This document shows, one piece after another, positions 6,863 to 15,262 of a stretch of 15,818 bases of DNA. Under the pieces are notes generated by a model. The model did no database searches. It was not told the DNA's origin and saw nothing but the letters and a program-made list of their open reading frames with translations. The position numbers were made by a program, and so were the translations under genes. The stretch comes from Tannerellaceae bacterium (GTDB lineage: Bacteria > Bacteroidota > Bacteroidia > Bacteroidales > Tannerellaceae). The stretch spans positions 1 to 15,818 of the forward strand of contig JAIRYL010000059.1 in NCBI GenBank assembly GCA_031267775.1. Reading direction: 5' to 3'. Each line of letters opens with the position of its first letter. The stretch's first letter is position 1.

Positions 6863-9295
6863 ATGAATCTGATTAAATGCCTCTTTATTACATTGTTCTT
6901 TATCTTTCCTTTATCTGTGTGCGGACAGGCTTCTTTTGGTAAATCCGAAAAATTGAACGATAACTGGAGGTTTGCGTTATGTGATGAACAAAAGGCGTAT
7001 TCGTCTGTATTTGACGATTCGAAATGGGACGTTGTAGACCTGCCTCACGACTGGAGCATAAAAGGACAGCTCAGTCCGTCGCTTGCCGCCTGTACCGGCT
7101 ATTTGCCGGGCGGTATCGGGTGGTATCGTAAATCGTTCGTCATACCGGAAAGCAAGAAAGATGAAAAGGTTTATCTTTACTTTGAAGGCGTTTACAACCG
7201 GAGCGAGGTTTTTATAAACGGGCGCTCGCTGGGGAAACGGCCTAACGGATACATTTCTTTTATGTATGACGCCACTCCATTTGTGGAATTTGGTAAGGAA
7301 AATACGGTTGCCGTCCGGGTAGATCATAGCCAAAGCGCTGATTCGCGCTGGTATACCGGATCGGGTATCTACCGTAATGCGTGGTTGACGTATGCTAATC
7401 TTATCCATATTGCGCAGTGGGGGGTTTATGCGTATACCCCGGTTGCCGATGATAAACAGGGTACTTTATCGATTGAGGTAGATGTAGAGAATGAGAGTAA
7501 CAGGGCGACTAACCTGACTGTCAGGAATGAGTTAGTTGATACTAATGGAAAAAGCGTAGCCAAAAACAATCAAAAAATAACCCTTGCCGCCAACCGGAAA
7601 GGGAAAATACAAACCGCATTGCATGTAAAGAATCCGGCTCTTTGGGATTTGAACGAACCCAATCTTTATACGCTGCGAACGACGATTCTTCAAAACGGAG
7701 AAGCAATTGATTCATCTGTTACCCGTACGGGATTCCGCAGTTTTGCTTTTGATCCGGATAAGGGTTTTGCTCTTAACGGAAAAGGGTTGAAAATGAAAGG
7801 CGTGTGTATTCATCACGATGCGGGAGCGCTTGGGTCGGCCATCCCTCGCGAAGTATGGAAAAGAAGATTGCTTACGCTGAAAGAACTGGGCTGTAACGCC
7901 ATTCGTACCAGCCATAATCCGCAGGCTCCCGATGTATACGGATTATGTAACGAACTGGGTTTACTGGTTTTAAATGAGGCGTTTGACGAATGGGAATTTC
8001 CTAAGAGGAAATGGATTGAAGGCTGGAACGCGGGTACGCCCGGTTTTCAGGGAGCATTTGATTTCTTTGAAGAATGGGGAGAAAAAGATTTGGCAGATAT
8101 GATCCGTCGAGACAGAAACCATCCTTGCGTCTTTGCCTGGAGTATCGGAAACGAGGTAGACTATCCGAACGACCCTTATTCGCATCCCGTACTTGACGGG
8201 GGCAAAGATACCGGATTTACGCAAGCTATATTTGGCGGATACAAAAAAGACGCTCCCGACGCCATGCGCTTGGGAGGAATAGCCCAGCGACTGGCGGCCG
8301 TGGCAAAGCTATATGATCCATCGCGTCCGGTAACTGCCGGACTGGCAGGCGTTGCCATGTCTAACGAAACCGGATATCCCGCCGCCCTGGATATTGCCGG
8401 ATACAACTATACGGAAAGTATGTATGATTCCGACCATATAAAATATCCAAACCGCGTAATCTACGGAAGTGAAAACAGGCATGATATGGATGCATGGAAA
8501 GCCGTCAGGGATAAGGAGCATATATTTGGACAATTTTTATGGACAGGCGTCGATTACCTGGGCGAATCGGGCAGGTGGCCGGCAAGAGGATTTTATTCGG
8601 GACTGCTTGATTTTGGCGGATTTATTAAACCTCGCGGATATTTCCGCCAGTCTTTATGGTCTGACAAACCCATGGCTTATATAGGAACATATCCTCTGCC
8701 GAAAGAGAGAAACTATCTTTCGACAGACGCCTGGCCTGTATGGAACTATAAAGAGGGAGAAATGATTCGCGTTGTTTGCTATACCAATGCATCCAAAGCA
8801 AGGCTGGTATTAAATGGAAAAACGGCGGGAGAAGATAAGAACTATGATGCTAAAACGGGCATTATCTTTTGGGATATCCCGTATCAGGACGGTAAACTGG
8901 AAGTTATTGCCTTACATGAAAACGGCGTCGAAATATGCCGCCATAAACTGGAATCATCCCGGCAGCCTTATGCCATAACGGTTGTTTCAACCGACAGTTG
9001 CATCAGTAAGGATAAAGGGGTAGCCCAGATAATCGTTCAGGCAACAGACGAGAAAGGTATCCCCGTTATGCTTTCCGATAATGAAGTGGTTTGCCATATA
9101 GAAGGAGCCGTACGTTTACTGGGGCTTGAAGCCGGTAATAATACAGACATGACTGATTATACAGACAATAAACACCGCCTGTTTCACGGCCATATAATAG
9201 CGTATATCCAGGCAAACGGTACGGAAGATACAGCTAAAGTAACGTTTACTTCGCCCTGGCTGAAAGAAGCGACCGTATGTATCGAGGTTAAATAA
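6863..9295 (+). CDS. Glycoside hydrolase family 2 beta-galactosidase-type enzyme
   Basis: A retaining exo-glycosidase, most like Bacteroidales beta-galactosidases with a DUF4982 module; beta-mannosidase or beta-glucuronidase activity cannot be excluded. The ATG at 6863 gives 810 aa and starts a clear Sec signal peptide (MNLIKCLFITLFFIFPLSVCGQ), which a start further left would bury. Domains in order: jelly-roll sugar-binding domain (about 30-190, with LPHDWSIKG and GIGWYRKSF), Ig-like domain (about 195-300), TIM barrel (about 305-610), DUF4982-like domain (about 625-690) and a last Ig-like domain (about 700-808). The acid/base is Glu431 in FAWSIGNEVD and the nucleophile Glu537 in VIYGSENRHD. 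GVCIHHDAGALG and RTSHNPQAPD are classic GH2 motifs. mtgA follows after 41 nt on the same strand. No SusC/D genes accompany it. Confidence 0.92.
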   Translation: MNLIKCLFITLFFIFPLSVCGQASFGKSEKLNDNWRFALCDEQKAYSSVFDDSKWDVVDLPHDWSIKGQLSPSLAACTGYLPGGIGWYRKSFVIPESKKDEKVYLYFEGVYNRSEVFINGRSLGKRPNGYISFMYDATPFVEFGKENTVAVRVDHSQSADSRWYTGSGIYRNAWLTYANLIHIAQWGVYAYTPVADDKQGTLSIEVDVENESNRATNLTVRNELVDTNGKSVAKNNQKITLAANRKGKIQTALHVKNPALWDLNEPNLYTLRTTILQNGEAIDSSVTRTGFRSFAFDPDKGFALNGKGLKMKGVCIHHDAGALGSAIPREVWKRRLLTLKELGCNAIRTSHNPQAPDVYGLCNELGLLVLNEAFDEWEFPKRKWIEGWNAGTPGFQGAFDFFEEWGEKDLADMIRRDRNHPCVFAWSIGNEVDYPNDPYSHPVLDGGKDTGFTQAIFGGYKKDAPDAMRLGGIAQRLAAVAKLYDPSRPVTAGLAGVAMSNETGYPAALDIAGYNYTESMYDSDHIKYPNRVIYGSENRHDMDAWKAVRDKEHIFGQFLWTGVDYLGESGRWPARGFYSGLLDFGGFIKPRGYFRQSLWSDKPMAYIGTYPLPKERNYLSTDAWPVWNYKEGEMIRVVCYTNASKARLVLNGKTAGEDKNYDAKTGIIFWDIPYQDGKLEVIALHENGVEICRHKLESSRQPYAITVVSTDSCISKDKGVAQIIVQATDEKGIPVMLSDNEVVCHIEGAVRLLGLEAGNNTDMTDYTDNKHRLFHGHIIAYIQANGTEDTAKVTFTSPWLKEATVCIEVK

Positions 9296-9336
9296 GCGAG
9301 GCGCGTCTTTGAAGCAATTTATGAAACAACGTAATA

Positions 9337-10038
9337 ATGAGTATAATTAAACGGATACTCGGATGGTGCAGGAATATTTTTTTGTTCCTGCTCCTTTTCA
9401 GTATGCTGGCTGTTTTTATTTTAAGGTTTGTACCTGTTTACTATACTCCGCTTATGGTAATCAGGGTGTTTGAACAAGTGAAAGAAAAGAAAAAGATCCG
9501 GCTTCAACACAAATGGGTTTCTGTATCAAAGATTGCCCAACCCTTGATACAGGCTGTTGTAGCTTCGGAAGATAATCTTTTTCAGGAACATAACGGGTTT
9601 GACCTGGCGCAGATAGAAAAAGCGCGCAACGAAGCCGAAGCCGGCAAGCGTGTACGCGGCGCCAGTACAATATCTCAACAAACGGCAAAAAATGTTTTCC
9701 TGTGGCCGGGGAAAACATATATACGTAAAGGACTCGAAGTATATTTTACGCTTCTTATAGAACTCTTCTGGAGCAAAGAACGTATTATGGAAGTGTACCT
9801 CAACTCCATCGAAATGGGAAACGGCGTATACGGGGCAGAAGCTGTTGCCGAAGCCCATTTTCGGAAACACGCTTATGAACTGACTAAGGAAGAAGCCGCC
9901 TTAATAGCCGCCACTCTCCCTAATCCGCGAAAGTTTAATTCGGCCAATCCTTCTGATTATATGCTGAGAAGACAGTCTCAAATTATGTCTTTAATGAATA
10001 AATTACTGAAAATAGACATGGGATATGAACAGCTTTAG
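9337..10038 (+). CDS. mtgA: Monofunctional biosynthetic peptidoglycan glycosyltransferase
   Basis: This GT51 enzyme polymerises lipid II into glycan strands at the outer face of the inner membrane, without a transpeptidase domain. At 233 aa it is the normal size for MtgA and too short for a bifunctional PBP. A single membrane anchor lies at about residues 12-31. Family motifs follow in order: AVVASEDNLFQEHNGFD with catalytic Glu78, RGASTISQQTAKNVFLWPGK with an adjacent RKGLE, and RIMEVYLNSIEMGNGVYGAE with the second conserved Glu152. The ATG at 9337 places the anchor at the N-terminus. The 3' end overlaps lipB by 14 nt, which suggests translational coupling. The gene may also be read through from the GH2 gene 41 nt upstream, as no separate promoter is evident. 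Confidence 0.95.
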   Translation: MSIIKRILGWCRNIFLFLLLFSMLAVFILRFVPVYYTPLMVIRVFEQVKEKKKIRLQHKWVSVSKIAQPLIQAVVASEDNLFQEHNGFDLAQIEKARNEAEAGKRVRGASTISQQTAKNVFLWPGKTYIRKGLEVYFTLLIELFWSKERIMEVYLNSIEMGNGVYGAEAVAEAHFRKHAYELTKEEAALIAATLPNPRKFNSANPSDYMLRRQSQIMSLMNKLLKIDMGYEQL

Positions 10039-10738
10039 TTATCATGACTTGAAACATATAGCCTACGCCGACGCCTTAAAAATACAAACCGACGCCTTCC
10101 ATACGTTACTCCATGCCAAAATGAACAATAAACAGGGCAAAAACCGCCTGTTCTTTTGCGAACACAAGCCCGTATTGACGCTTGGAAAAAGCGGTAAAGA
10201 ATCGAACTTGCTGATCCCGGAAAAAGTATTGTTACAACGCGGTATATCGCTATACCGTACGAATAGAGGCGGAGATATTACGTATCACGGTCCGGGACAA
10301 ATTACCGGCTATCCCGTATTCGACCTCGAGTACTGGAAAACAGGCATAAAACAATATATCCATACATTGGAAGAAAGTATCATCCGTTTTCTTTCTCTCT
10401 ACGGAATCAGGGGTACGCGCCTGGCAGGAGCTACCGGCGTATGGATAGATGCGGAATCTGCAGCAGGCAACGCCCGGAAGATATGCGCCATCGGCGTTCA
10501 ATGCAGCCGGTATGTTACCATGCACGGGTTTGCCCTTAATATCAACACAAACCTGGATTACTTTTCCTTGATTCATCCATGCGGTTTTACAGACAAAGGC
10601 GTTACTTCGCTGGAAAAAGAACTGGGTTCTCCCCAAGACCTTGAACGCTCCAAAATACAGTTGAAAGAAATCTTAGCAACCTGTTTCCCTGTCGCTTCAA
10701 CGGTTACGGGCGAGGGGGGTCTGCCGGCGCAACGATAA
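10025..10738 (+). CDS. lipB: Lipoyl(octanoyl) transferase
   Basis: LipB moves octanoate from octanoyl-ACP to the lipoyl domains of 2-oxoacid dehydrogenases and the glycine cleavage H protein; LipA then inserts sulfur. The 237-aa cytoplasmic protein shows the signature RGGDITYHGPGQITGYPVFDL. The catalytic pair is Lys152 (RKICAIGV) and Cys186 (IHPCGF), through which an acyl-enzyme forms. The helper motif TMHGFALNINTNL lies between them. The ATG at 10025 lies within the last codons of mtgA (14-nt overlap), so the two are probably translated from one mRNA. The C-terminal tail (about residues 226-237) is encoded by DNA that also encodes the end of tamB on the other strand. No lipA is in the window. 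Confidence 0.95.
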   Translation: MNSFSYHDLKHIAYADALKIQTDAFHTLLHAKMNNKQGKNRLFFCEHKPVLTLGKSGKESNLLIPEKVLLQRGISLYRTNRGGDITYHGPGQITGYPVFDLEYWKTGIKQYIHTLEESIIRFLSLYGIRGTRLAGATGVWIDAESAAGNARKICAIGVQCSRYVTMHGFALNINTNLDYFSLIHPCGFTDKGVTSLEKELGSPQDLERSKIQLKEILATCFPVASTVTGEGGLPAQR

Positions 10739-13700
10739 GCGGGCGCCTCTTTCTGCGGAATAATTCGGAGAAAGAAGAAAAGTCTTTTTTATACATGATA
10801 CCAACGCCCTGAGTAGTTAAACTTTGCTTGAGGTAACGATACATATCGTTTGCATGATTATACGCTTTCAGGCGGATTTCGCCCGCCCGGGTTAATAAAT
10901 ACTCTATATCAAATTCGCCGACAAAAACATTTTTCACATTCGGATTGCTCTTATAACCGAAGTTACTGTTAAAGATAAGACGGTTGTTTAATAGCTGGCT
11001 CGACAATAACATTTCAAATTCCGTTTCATTGAATCCCTCCTGGCTGGCACGGATATTAGTGCCTATCTGCACCTTATCGGTTATTGTGCTGAGGACGCCG
11101 GATATCTGTGAAGAGATAGCCGCCGAAGTAACGGCGCTGAACTCGTTTGTACGTCCCGTACGATAAATATCCTCCGTATAAAACTTATTCAAAACCAGCA
11201 GATATACTATTTGCCGCGTCATCATATCTTCTGTATTTACATAGCTTTTCACCATCCTTTCCATATCTTTATTGGAACCCGGCAATTCTATATCAAATGA
11301 AATAGCCGGATTCTGTAACATACCATCCAGCTTCAACACGCAATTAACAGGGATGTTTGTACGGGCGCTTTCAGCCAGCAAGCTTTGATCCAAATCGCCG
11401 ATATTGGCCGTTAAATTATACGTAGCATCAATATTTATGATAGCGTCAAAAGGATTTCCGTTGAAATGAACCGTACTTCCGTCTCTAATCTTAAAGTTTT
11501 TATGAATAAGCTGCTGCAAACTGAAATTATAATCGCCCTGCAGGATATGAAACGTGCCGTACATCCGTAAATCGCTCTTTGTGCCATATTCTATTTGCAG
11601 CCTTCCCGATCCTGCACCTTTTATTTTATCTCCGGAAACAGGATCCATTATTAGCTCGATACCGGCGTCGGGGTTAACGTCTACATTCAGGTTTATGCGT
11701 ACTTCAGCGCCTTCCTCCGTAAGAGCCAACGGATTATAAAGCAATTCCTTTTTCGCAGAATCGGGGTTATTATGTAAAATGCTATCCTTATTAACAAACG
11801 TAATAAAGTTGTACTCTTCGGCGGACGAATTACTCATAAAATCGAGCGAAACAGCGGTTTTAGGCGTATTCGCTATGTTTACGTCCAGATTAACAATCTT
11901 CTCATTTCCTGTTATCCTGGCTTCTCCACTGCCAAACACTGTTCCGTATATCAACGGATTATGTTTTTGCGGCGCATCATATACCAGCATATTATGCGCC
12001 GATATATCTACCTGGTAATCAAGGTCGGCAAAATGCTTATGATTCAAGGTCAGATTTATCAGCCCTGTATTCCCAAACCTGTCATAAACCGTCGCATTTT
12101 TTATTTCCAGTGAACGGGCGCTCATACGAATAGAATCAGAGAAAGTATAATACGTATTAAGAAAGTCTATACCCATCCCTCCGTTTTTTACAAAAGCGCG
12201 TCCTTCCACGCTCAGTTCTTTAAACGGCCCGTACAAACGTATGTTTCCCGAACCCCGACCCTGTATACGGGTAGCTATATTGTTCATAAAAGGATATAAA
12301 AAAGACACGTTGACGTCGTGGGCGTCAAACTGTAAAGAAAGCCCCGCATGAGCGCCCACCGGGAAAATATACCCGTTAACGCCTGTACAGATCGTATCGT
12401 TTTCATAAATAGTACCGGCCATTTTGATTCCCTGCCGCGCGTCATCCCATTCGCTGCAGAGGCTTAAACGCCCTAAATCTACCTGATTAAAGGAGAAATG
12501 CTCTACTTCAAAATTATCCGTTTTCAGTATCCGCTTTCCATACAGGTCGCTTATATCAAATATCCCCGTAGCCAAACCGCCAAACTGAAGTACCCGATTA
12601 TTAACGATATCAAATATATAGCTCAATTCTATATCATTCAGATCAAGCACGAGCGCATCCTGAGGATCTTTAGATATCGTTCCGTCCAAACGTACATATT
12701 GCGTATCGTGCAAAATATGGAAATTACTTATGTCTATCCTGTTATTCAGTACGGTAATACCGGCCTGCTCCACGTGCCAGACGCTGTCGTTAATAATCAA
12801 GGAGCTTTCGTCAACGTTAATTTCCGTACGCAAGCTCTTCTTTTCATTTTCCACTTCATCCTTTATAAAGAGTGCAGAAGCCGTTATGCATGATTCAAAC
12901 CGGCGCTCCTTATTATTTGTCCAGTCAAGAGACGCCGTTATTTTATTGTCCTGCGCTTTTGCTTTTAAACTCAGGTTGTTCCGAAGCCCTTTTTTAGTAT
13001 AATTTACCGCTTTCAATCGCAGGTCTACCAAATCGGAAGGATTCTCGCATTTCAAGTTAAACGATTCGAACATCATACCCGACAACATGAACCGGGGTAG
13101 AAACATTTCCATCCTGAAGTTATTGTACCGGTTATTATATTCGCCGGCAACGCTACCCTTACCCAGTACGGTAAAGGGCAATTTTAACGTATTAGAGAGC
13201 GTTTCCGTATTCTCTAAAAACAATTGGAAGCTGAAGTTATTCTCCTTTATCTCCTGCTTTTGGGTGGCAGTCTCTATCAGGGCGGGAAGATAACCGTCTA
13301 ATGTTTTGAACAAACTGGGCAGTAAGGTGGTAAAAGAATAAACGCCTTTCACCTCGCCGTTAACAACATCCGACGAAATAGTTAAAAGCTTATTGTCCGA
13401 AGCGCCAAGCGCCGCTACCTTGAGACGTTTTAAAAAGAAGTTGCCGGGAGCCGTATTAATCGCCAGGCTATCGATTGTAACGCTCCCTTCCACATTATCA
13501 ATATTATCGCCTGTAAAATCAGCTTTCAAGGAAGCCGAGATTTCGGGCGATTCATATTTATCCGTAAGATTTAAGTTGTCGGGGCGAAAATGATCCAGGA
13601 TTGCCGTAAAATTAAAGATGGAATTTTTTCCTTCCGTACGAAACATGCCTTTTGCATAAAGACTGCCGTTGGGATCGTTCATACTGATCATTCCGTCATA

Positions 13701-15050
13701 ACCGTTTCGCTGGAAATGGCCTGATAACAGAATATTTTCGTACCGGTAATTTTTATAATCGAACTCGCCGACCTCTACCTTAACGTCTCCCGCAAAATGA
13801 CCTCCGGTTGGCCGTTTCGCGTCAATGGATATTTTAAACCGGGCAACGCCATACGGATTATCCTCGTTAAAAAGTTCGCTAACCAGCAATTCGGAGGTAG
13901 AAATTGTTCCGCGCAAATAGGCGGCAATATTTTTATCCGGATTATTGCCAAACAAAACATCCGTTTCGACAGTTCCTATGGCCGACGATAATTTACCATA
14001 AGCAACCAAATTATCAAAAAAGCCCGATATTTCGCCCGTAAAATTAATTGTTCCCAACTGATTAACCGGTTCGGGCAGTATAACAGGGTCTTTACTGAAA
14101 TTATTTACCAGGCTGGTTAAACCCTCGTTGGTTATATACATTTTATTTACCTCTCCCAGTATATAAGCTTCTTCGGGATGAATTATGTCTCTTAACGACA
14201 TTTTCCCGATAAAAAGCATCTTTTCCATATATTTAACGGTCAACCGTTTCAGGTTTATATCATCAATAAACCCGGATGCTTCGGCAGATAATTCCAGATA
14301 ATCGGCAAAGTTACCAAACGCCGGTATGAAACAGGAAAGCTCGTTTAAATAAATATGAGACGGAGCTATATCGAGGGAAATGGGCGCTTGATGAAAGCTT
14401 TCCAAATCAGTTACCTCTGCAATATTGATATTAACGCGGTTTATTTTCAAATCGGTTTTAGGCAGTTTAACCTGAAAGTTTTGTATAAAAATGCTATCCC
14501 TGTTTCCTGCCATATTGAGAGACAGCTTGTCTAAATTAAATCCGGAAGCTTCGGTAAAGCTCATGCGTTTAATATTGACATTCAAGCTATCTTCATTAAA
14601 AGCCCCCAAGGTTATTTTGGCGCTAATATCATTTATGTCTACATGTTTAACGTTAAATTTATCAAGCGTATCGGGTTCATTCAGTACGTCGTATTTAAAA
14701 TGCCCCTTTCTTATCAACACGGAATTAAACTGCAAGTCTATATCGGGCGATTTCCCGGCGGTATCCCTGCTTGCAAAAGCATCTATTACAAACTGAAGGT
14801 TTAGCTTATCGTGGATCGTATTTTTCTTTACATTCAGGGAGAAGTCCAGCAGGCGGATGGCAGTAAATACAAACTTTCCTTTCAGCAAAGGGAGCGCCTT
14901 AAAACCTGCGGTAATATGGTTTGCTTCAAATAACGGCCTGCCATCCTCGTCTTCCAGATATACATCGTTCAATACCAAACGGTTAAACCATTCGAAATCT
15001 ACTTTTCCTATACGGACAGGCACATGCAGGCGATTGGATAATTCCCTCAC
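10704..15050 (-). CDS. tamB: Translocation and assembly module TamB family protein (DUF490); true N-terminus probably further upstream
   Basis: A very large AsmA-like protein expected to span the periplasm from an inner-membrane anchor as a long beta-groove, acting in outer-membrane protein or phospholipid transport with an Omp85/TamA partner. From the GTG at 15050 it is 1448 aa. The N-terminal part (LSNRLHVPVRIGKVDFEWF, LNDVYLED, ALPLLKGKF) is AsmA-like. The middle is a long series of beta-rich repeats of the MEIxGxV kind. The C-terminal DUF490 domain (about the last 350 residues) includes GSGRLQIEYG, GDYNFSLQQL, DAIINIDATYNLTANIGDL and a final barrel-like stretch ending VGIMYKKDFSSFSELFRRKR. 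The GTG start is unlikely to be real, because the in-frame codons before it encode the membrane anchor (separate entry). The 3' end overlaps lipB by 35 nt. Head-to-head placement with tsaD is, as I recall, common in Bacteroidales. Confidence 0.92.
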   Translation of the reverse strand: MRELSNRLHVPVRIGKVDFEWFNRLVLNDVYLEDEDGRPLFEANHITAGFKALPLLKGKFVFTAIRLLDFSLNVKKNTIHDKLNLQFVIDAFASRDTAGKSPDIDLQFNSVLIRKGHFKYDVLNEPDTLDKFNVKHVDINDISAKITLGAFNEDSLNVNIKRMSFTEASGFNLDKLSLNMAGNRDSIFIQNFQVKLPKTDLKINRVNINIAEVTDLESFHQAPISLDIAPSHIYLNELSCFIPAFGNFADYLELSAEASGFIDDINLKRLTVKYMEKMLFIGKMSLRDIIHPEEAYILGEVNKMYITNEGLTSLVNNFSKDPVILPEPVNQLGTINFTGEISGFFDNLVAYGKLSSAIGTVETDVLFGNNPDKNIAAYLRGTISTSELLVSELFNEDNPYGVARFKISIDAKRPTGGHFAGDVKVEVGEFDYKNYRYENILLSGHFQRNGYDGMISMNDPNGSLYAKGMFRTEGKNSIFNFTAILDHFRPDNLNLTDKYESPEISASLKADFTGDNIDNVEGSVTIDSLAINTAPGNFFLKRLKVAALGASDNKLLTISSDVVNGEVKGVYSFTTLLPSLFKTLDGYLPALIETATQKQEIKENNFSFQLFLENTETLSNTLKLPFTVLGKGSVAGEYNNRYNNFRMEMFLPRFMLSGMMFESFNLKCENPSDLVDLRLKAVNYTKKGLRNNLSLKAKAQDNKITASLDWTNNKERRFESCITASALFIKDEVENEKKSLRTEINVDESSLIINDSVWHVEQAGITVLNNRIDISNFHILHDTQYVRLDGTISKDPQDALVLDLNDIELSYIFDIVNNRVLQFGGLATGIFDISDLYGKRILKTDNFEVEHFSFNQVDLGRLSLCSEWDDARQGIKMAGTIYENDTICTGVNGYIFPVGAHAGLSLQFDAHDVNVSFLYPFMNNIATRIQGRGSGNIRLYGPFKELSVEGRAFVKNGGMGIDFLNTYYTFSDSIRMSARSLEIKNATVYDRFGNTGLINLTLNHKHFADLDYQVDISAHNMLVYDAPQKHNPLIYGTVFGSGEARITGNEKIVNLDVNIANTPKTAVSLDFMSNSSAEEYNFITFVNKDSILHNNPDSAKKELLYNPLALTEEGAEVRINLNVDVNPDAGIELIMDPVSGDKIKGAGSGRLQIEYGTKSDLRMYGTFHILQGDYNFSLQQLIHKNFKIRDGSTVHFNGNPFDAIINIDATYNLTANIGDLDQSLLAESARTNIPVNCVLKLDGMLQNPAISFDIELPGSNKDMERMVKSYVNTEDMMTRQIVYLLVLNKFYTEDIYRTGRTNEFSAVTSAAISSQISGVLSTITDKVQIGTNIRASQEGFNETEFEMLLSSQLLNNRLIFNSNFGYKSNPNVKNVFVGEFDIEYLLTRAGEIRLKAYNHANDMYRYLKQSLTTQGVGIMYKKDFSSFSELFRRKRRPLIVAPADPPRP

Positions 15051-15176
15051 AGCTATGTCCGTTACTTTTTGTTGAACGAAAGGAATGTTTAATAAAATAA
15101 CGGGGATAGCATAGAAAATCCAAAAGACAGTAAACAGAATGACTACTATGTATTTTAACCTTTTAATCTCTTTACT
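15051..15176 (-). other. In-frame N-terminal extension of tamB encoding the signal anchor, without ATG/GTG/TTG start
   Basis: These 42 codons are in phase with tamB and read KRLKYIVVILFTVFWIFYAI, then PVILLNIPFVQQKVTDIAV. This is one membrane helix followed by the conserved IPFVQQKV entry of TamB/AsmA proteins, so the stretch must belong to the protein. The frame closes with TAG at 15177-15179. No ATG, GTG or TTG occurs in it. ATT at 15167-15165 would give a natural MKRLKYIVV start; a CTG in the helix is a poorer choice. Purine-rich AGAGTAAAGAG directly precedes the ATT. Confidence 0.75.
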
Positions 15177-15177
15177 C

Positions 15178-15185
15178 TATTTTTG
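15178..15185 (+). promoter_or_regulatory. Candidate -7 box for tsaD
   Basis: TATTTTTG on the plus strand fits TAnnTTTG. Transcription would start near 15189, about 74 nt before the tsaD ATG. No clear -33 box is seen. It lies 4 nt from the opposing tamB box, so the two promoters would compete. Confidence 0.3.
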
Positions 15186-15189
15186 AACG

Positions 15190-15197
15190 CAAAACTA
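15190..15197 (-). promoter_or_regulatory. Candidate -7 box for tamB
   Basis: TAGTTTTG on the minus strand fits TAnnTTTG. Transcription would start near 15186, giving a leader of about 19 nt to an ATT start at 15167 or about 136 nt to the GTG at 15050. No clear -33 TTTG is present at 19-21 nt. Confidence 0.35.
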
Positions 15198-15262
15198 CAA
15201 TAATATCGCCATAGATTTTGTTATTTTGCATGAAAAAAATCAGGTATCTAATTAACGAATGA

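Noticed and set aside
12498..12893. 131-codon plus-strand frame inside tamB and other long antisense frames over GH3, GH125, GH2 and tamB
   Set aside because: All lie fully opposite well-supported genes, show no recognisable motif and no start context; they are shadows of codon bias.
15172..15231. 19-codon minus-strand leader frame (MQNNKIYGDIIVVLRSKIE) before tamB
   Set aside because: It begins upstream of the likely tamB promoter box and matches nothing known; kept only as a possible coupling or frameshift explanation in the tamB finding.
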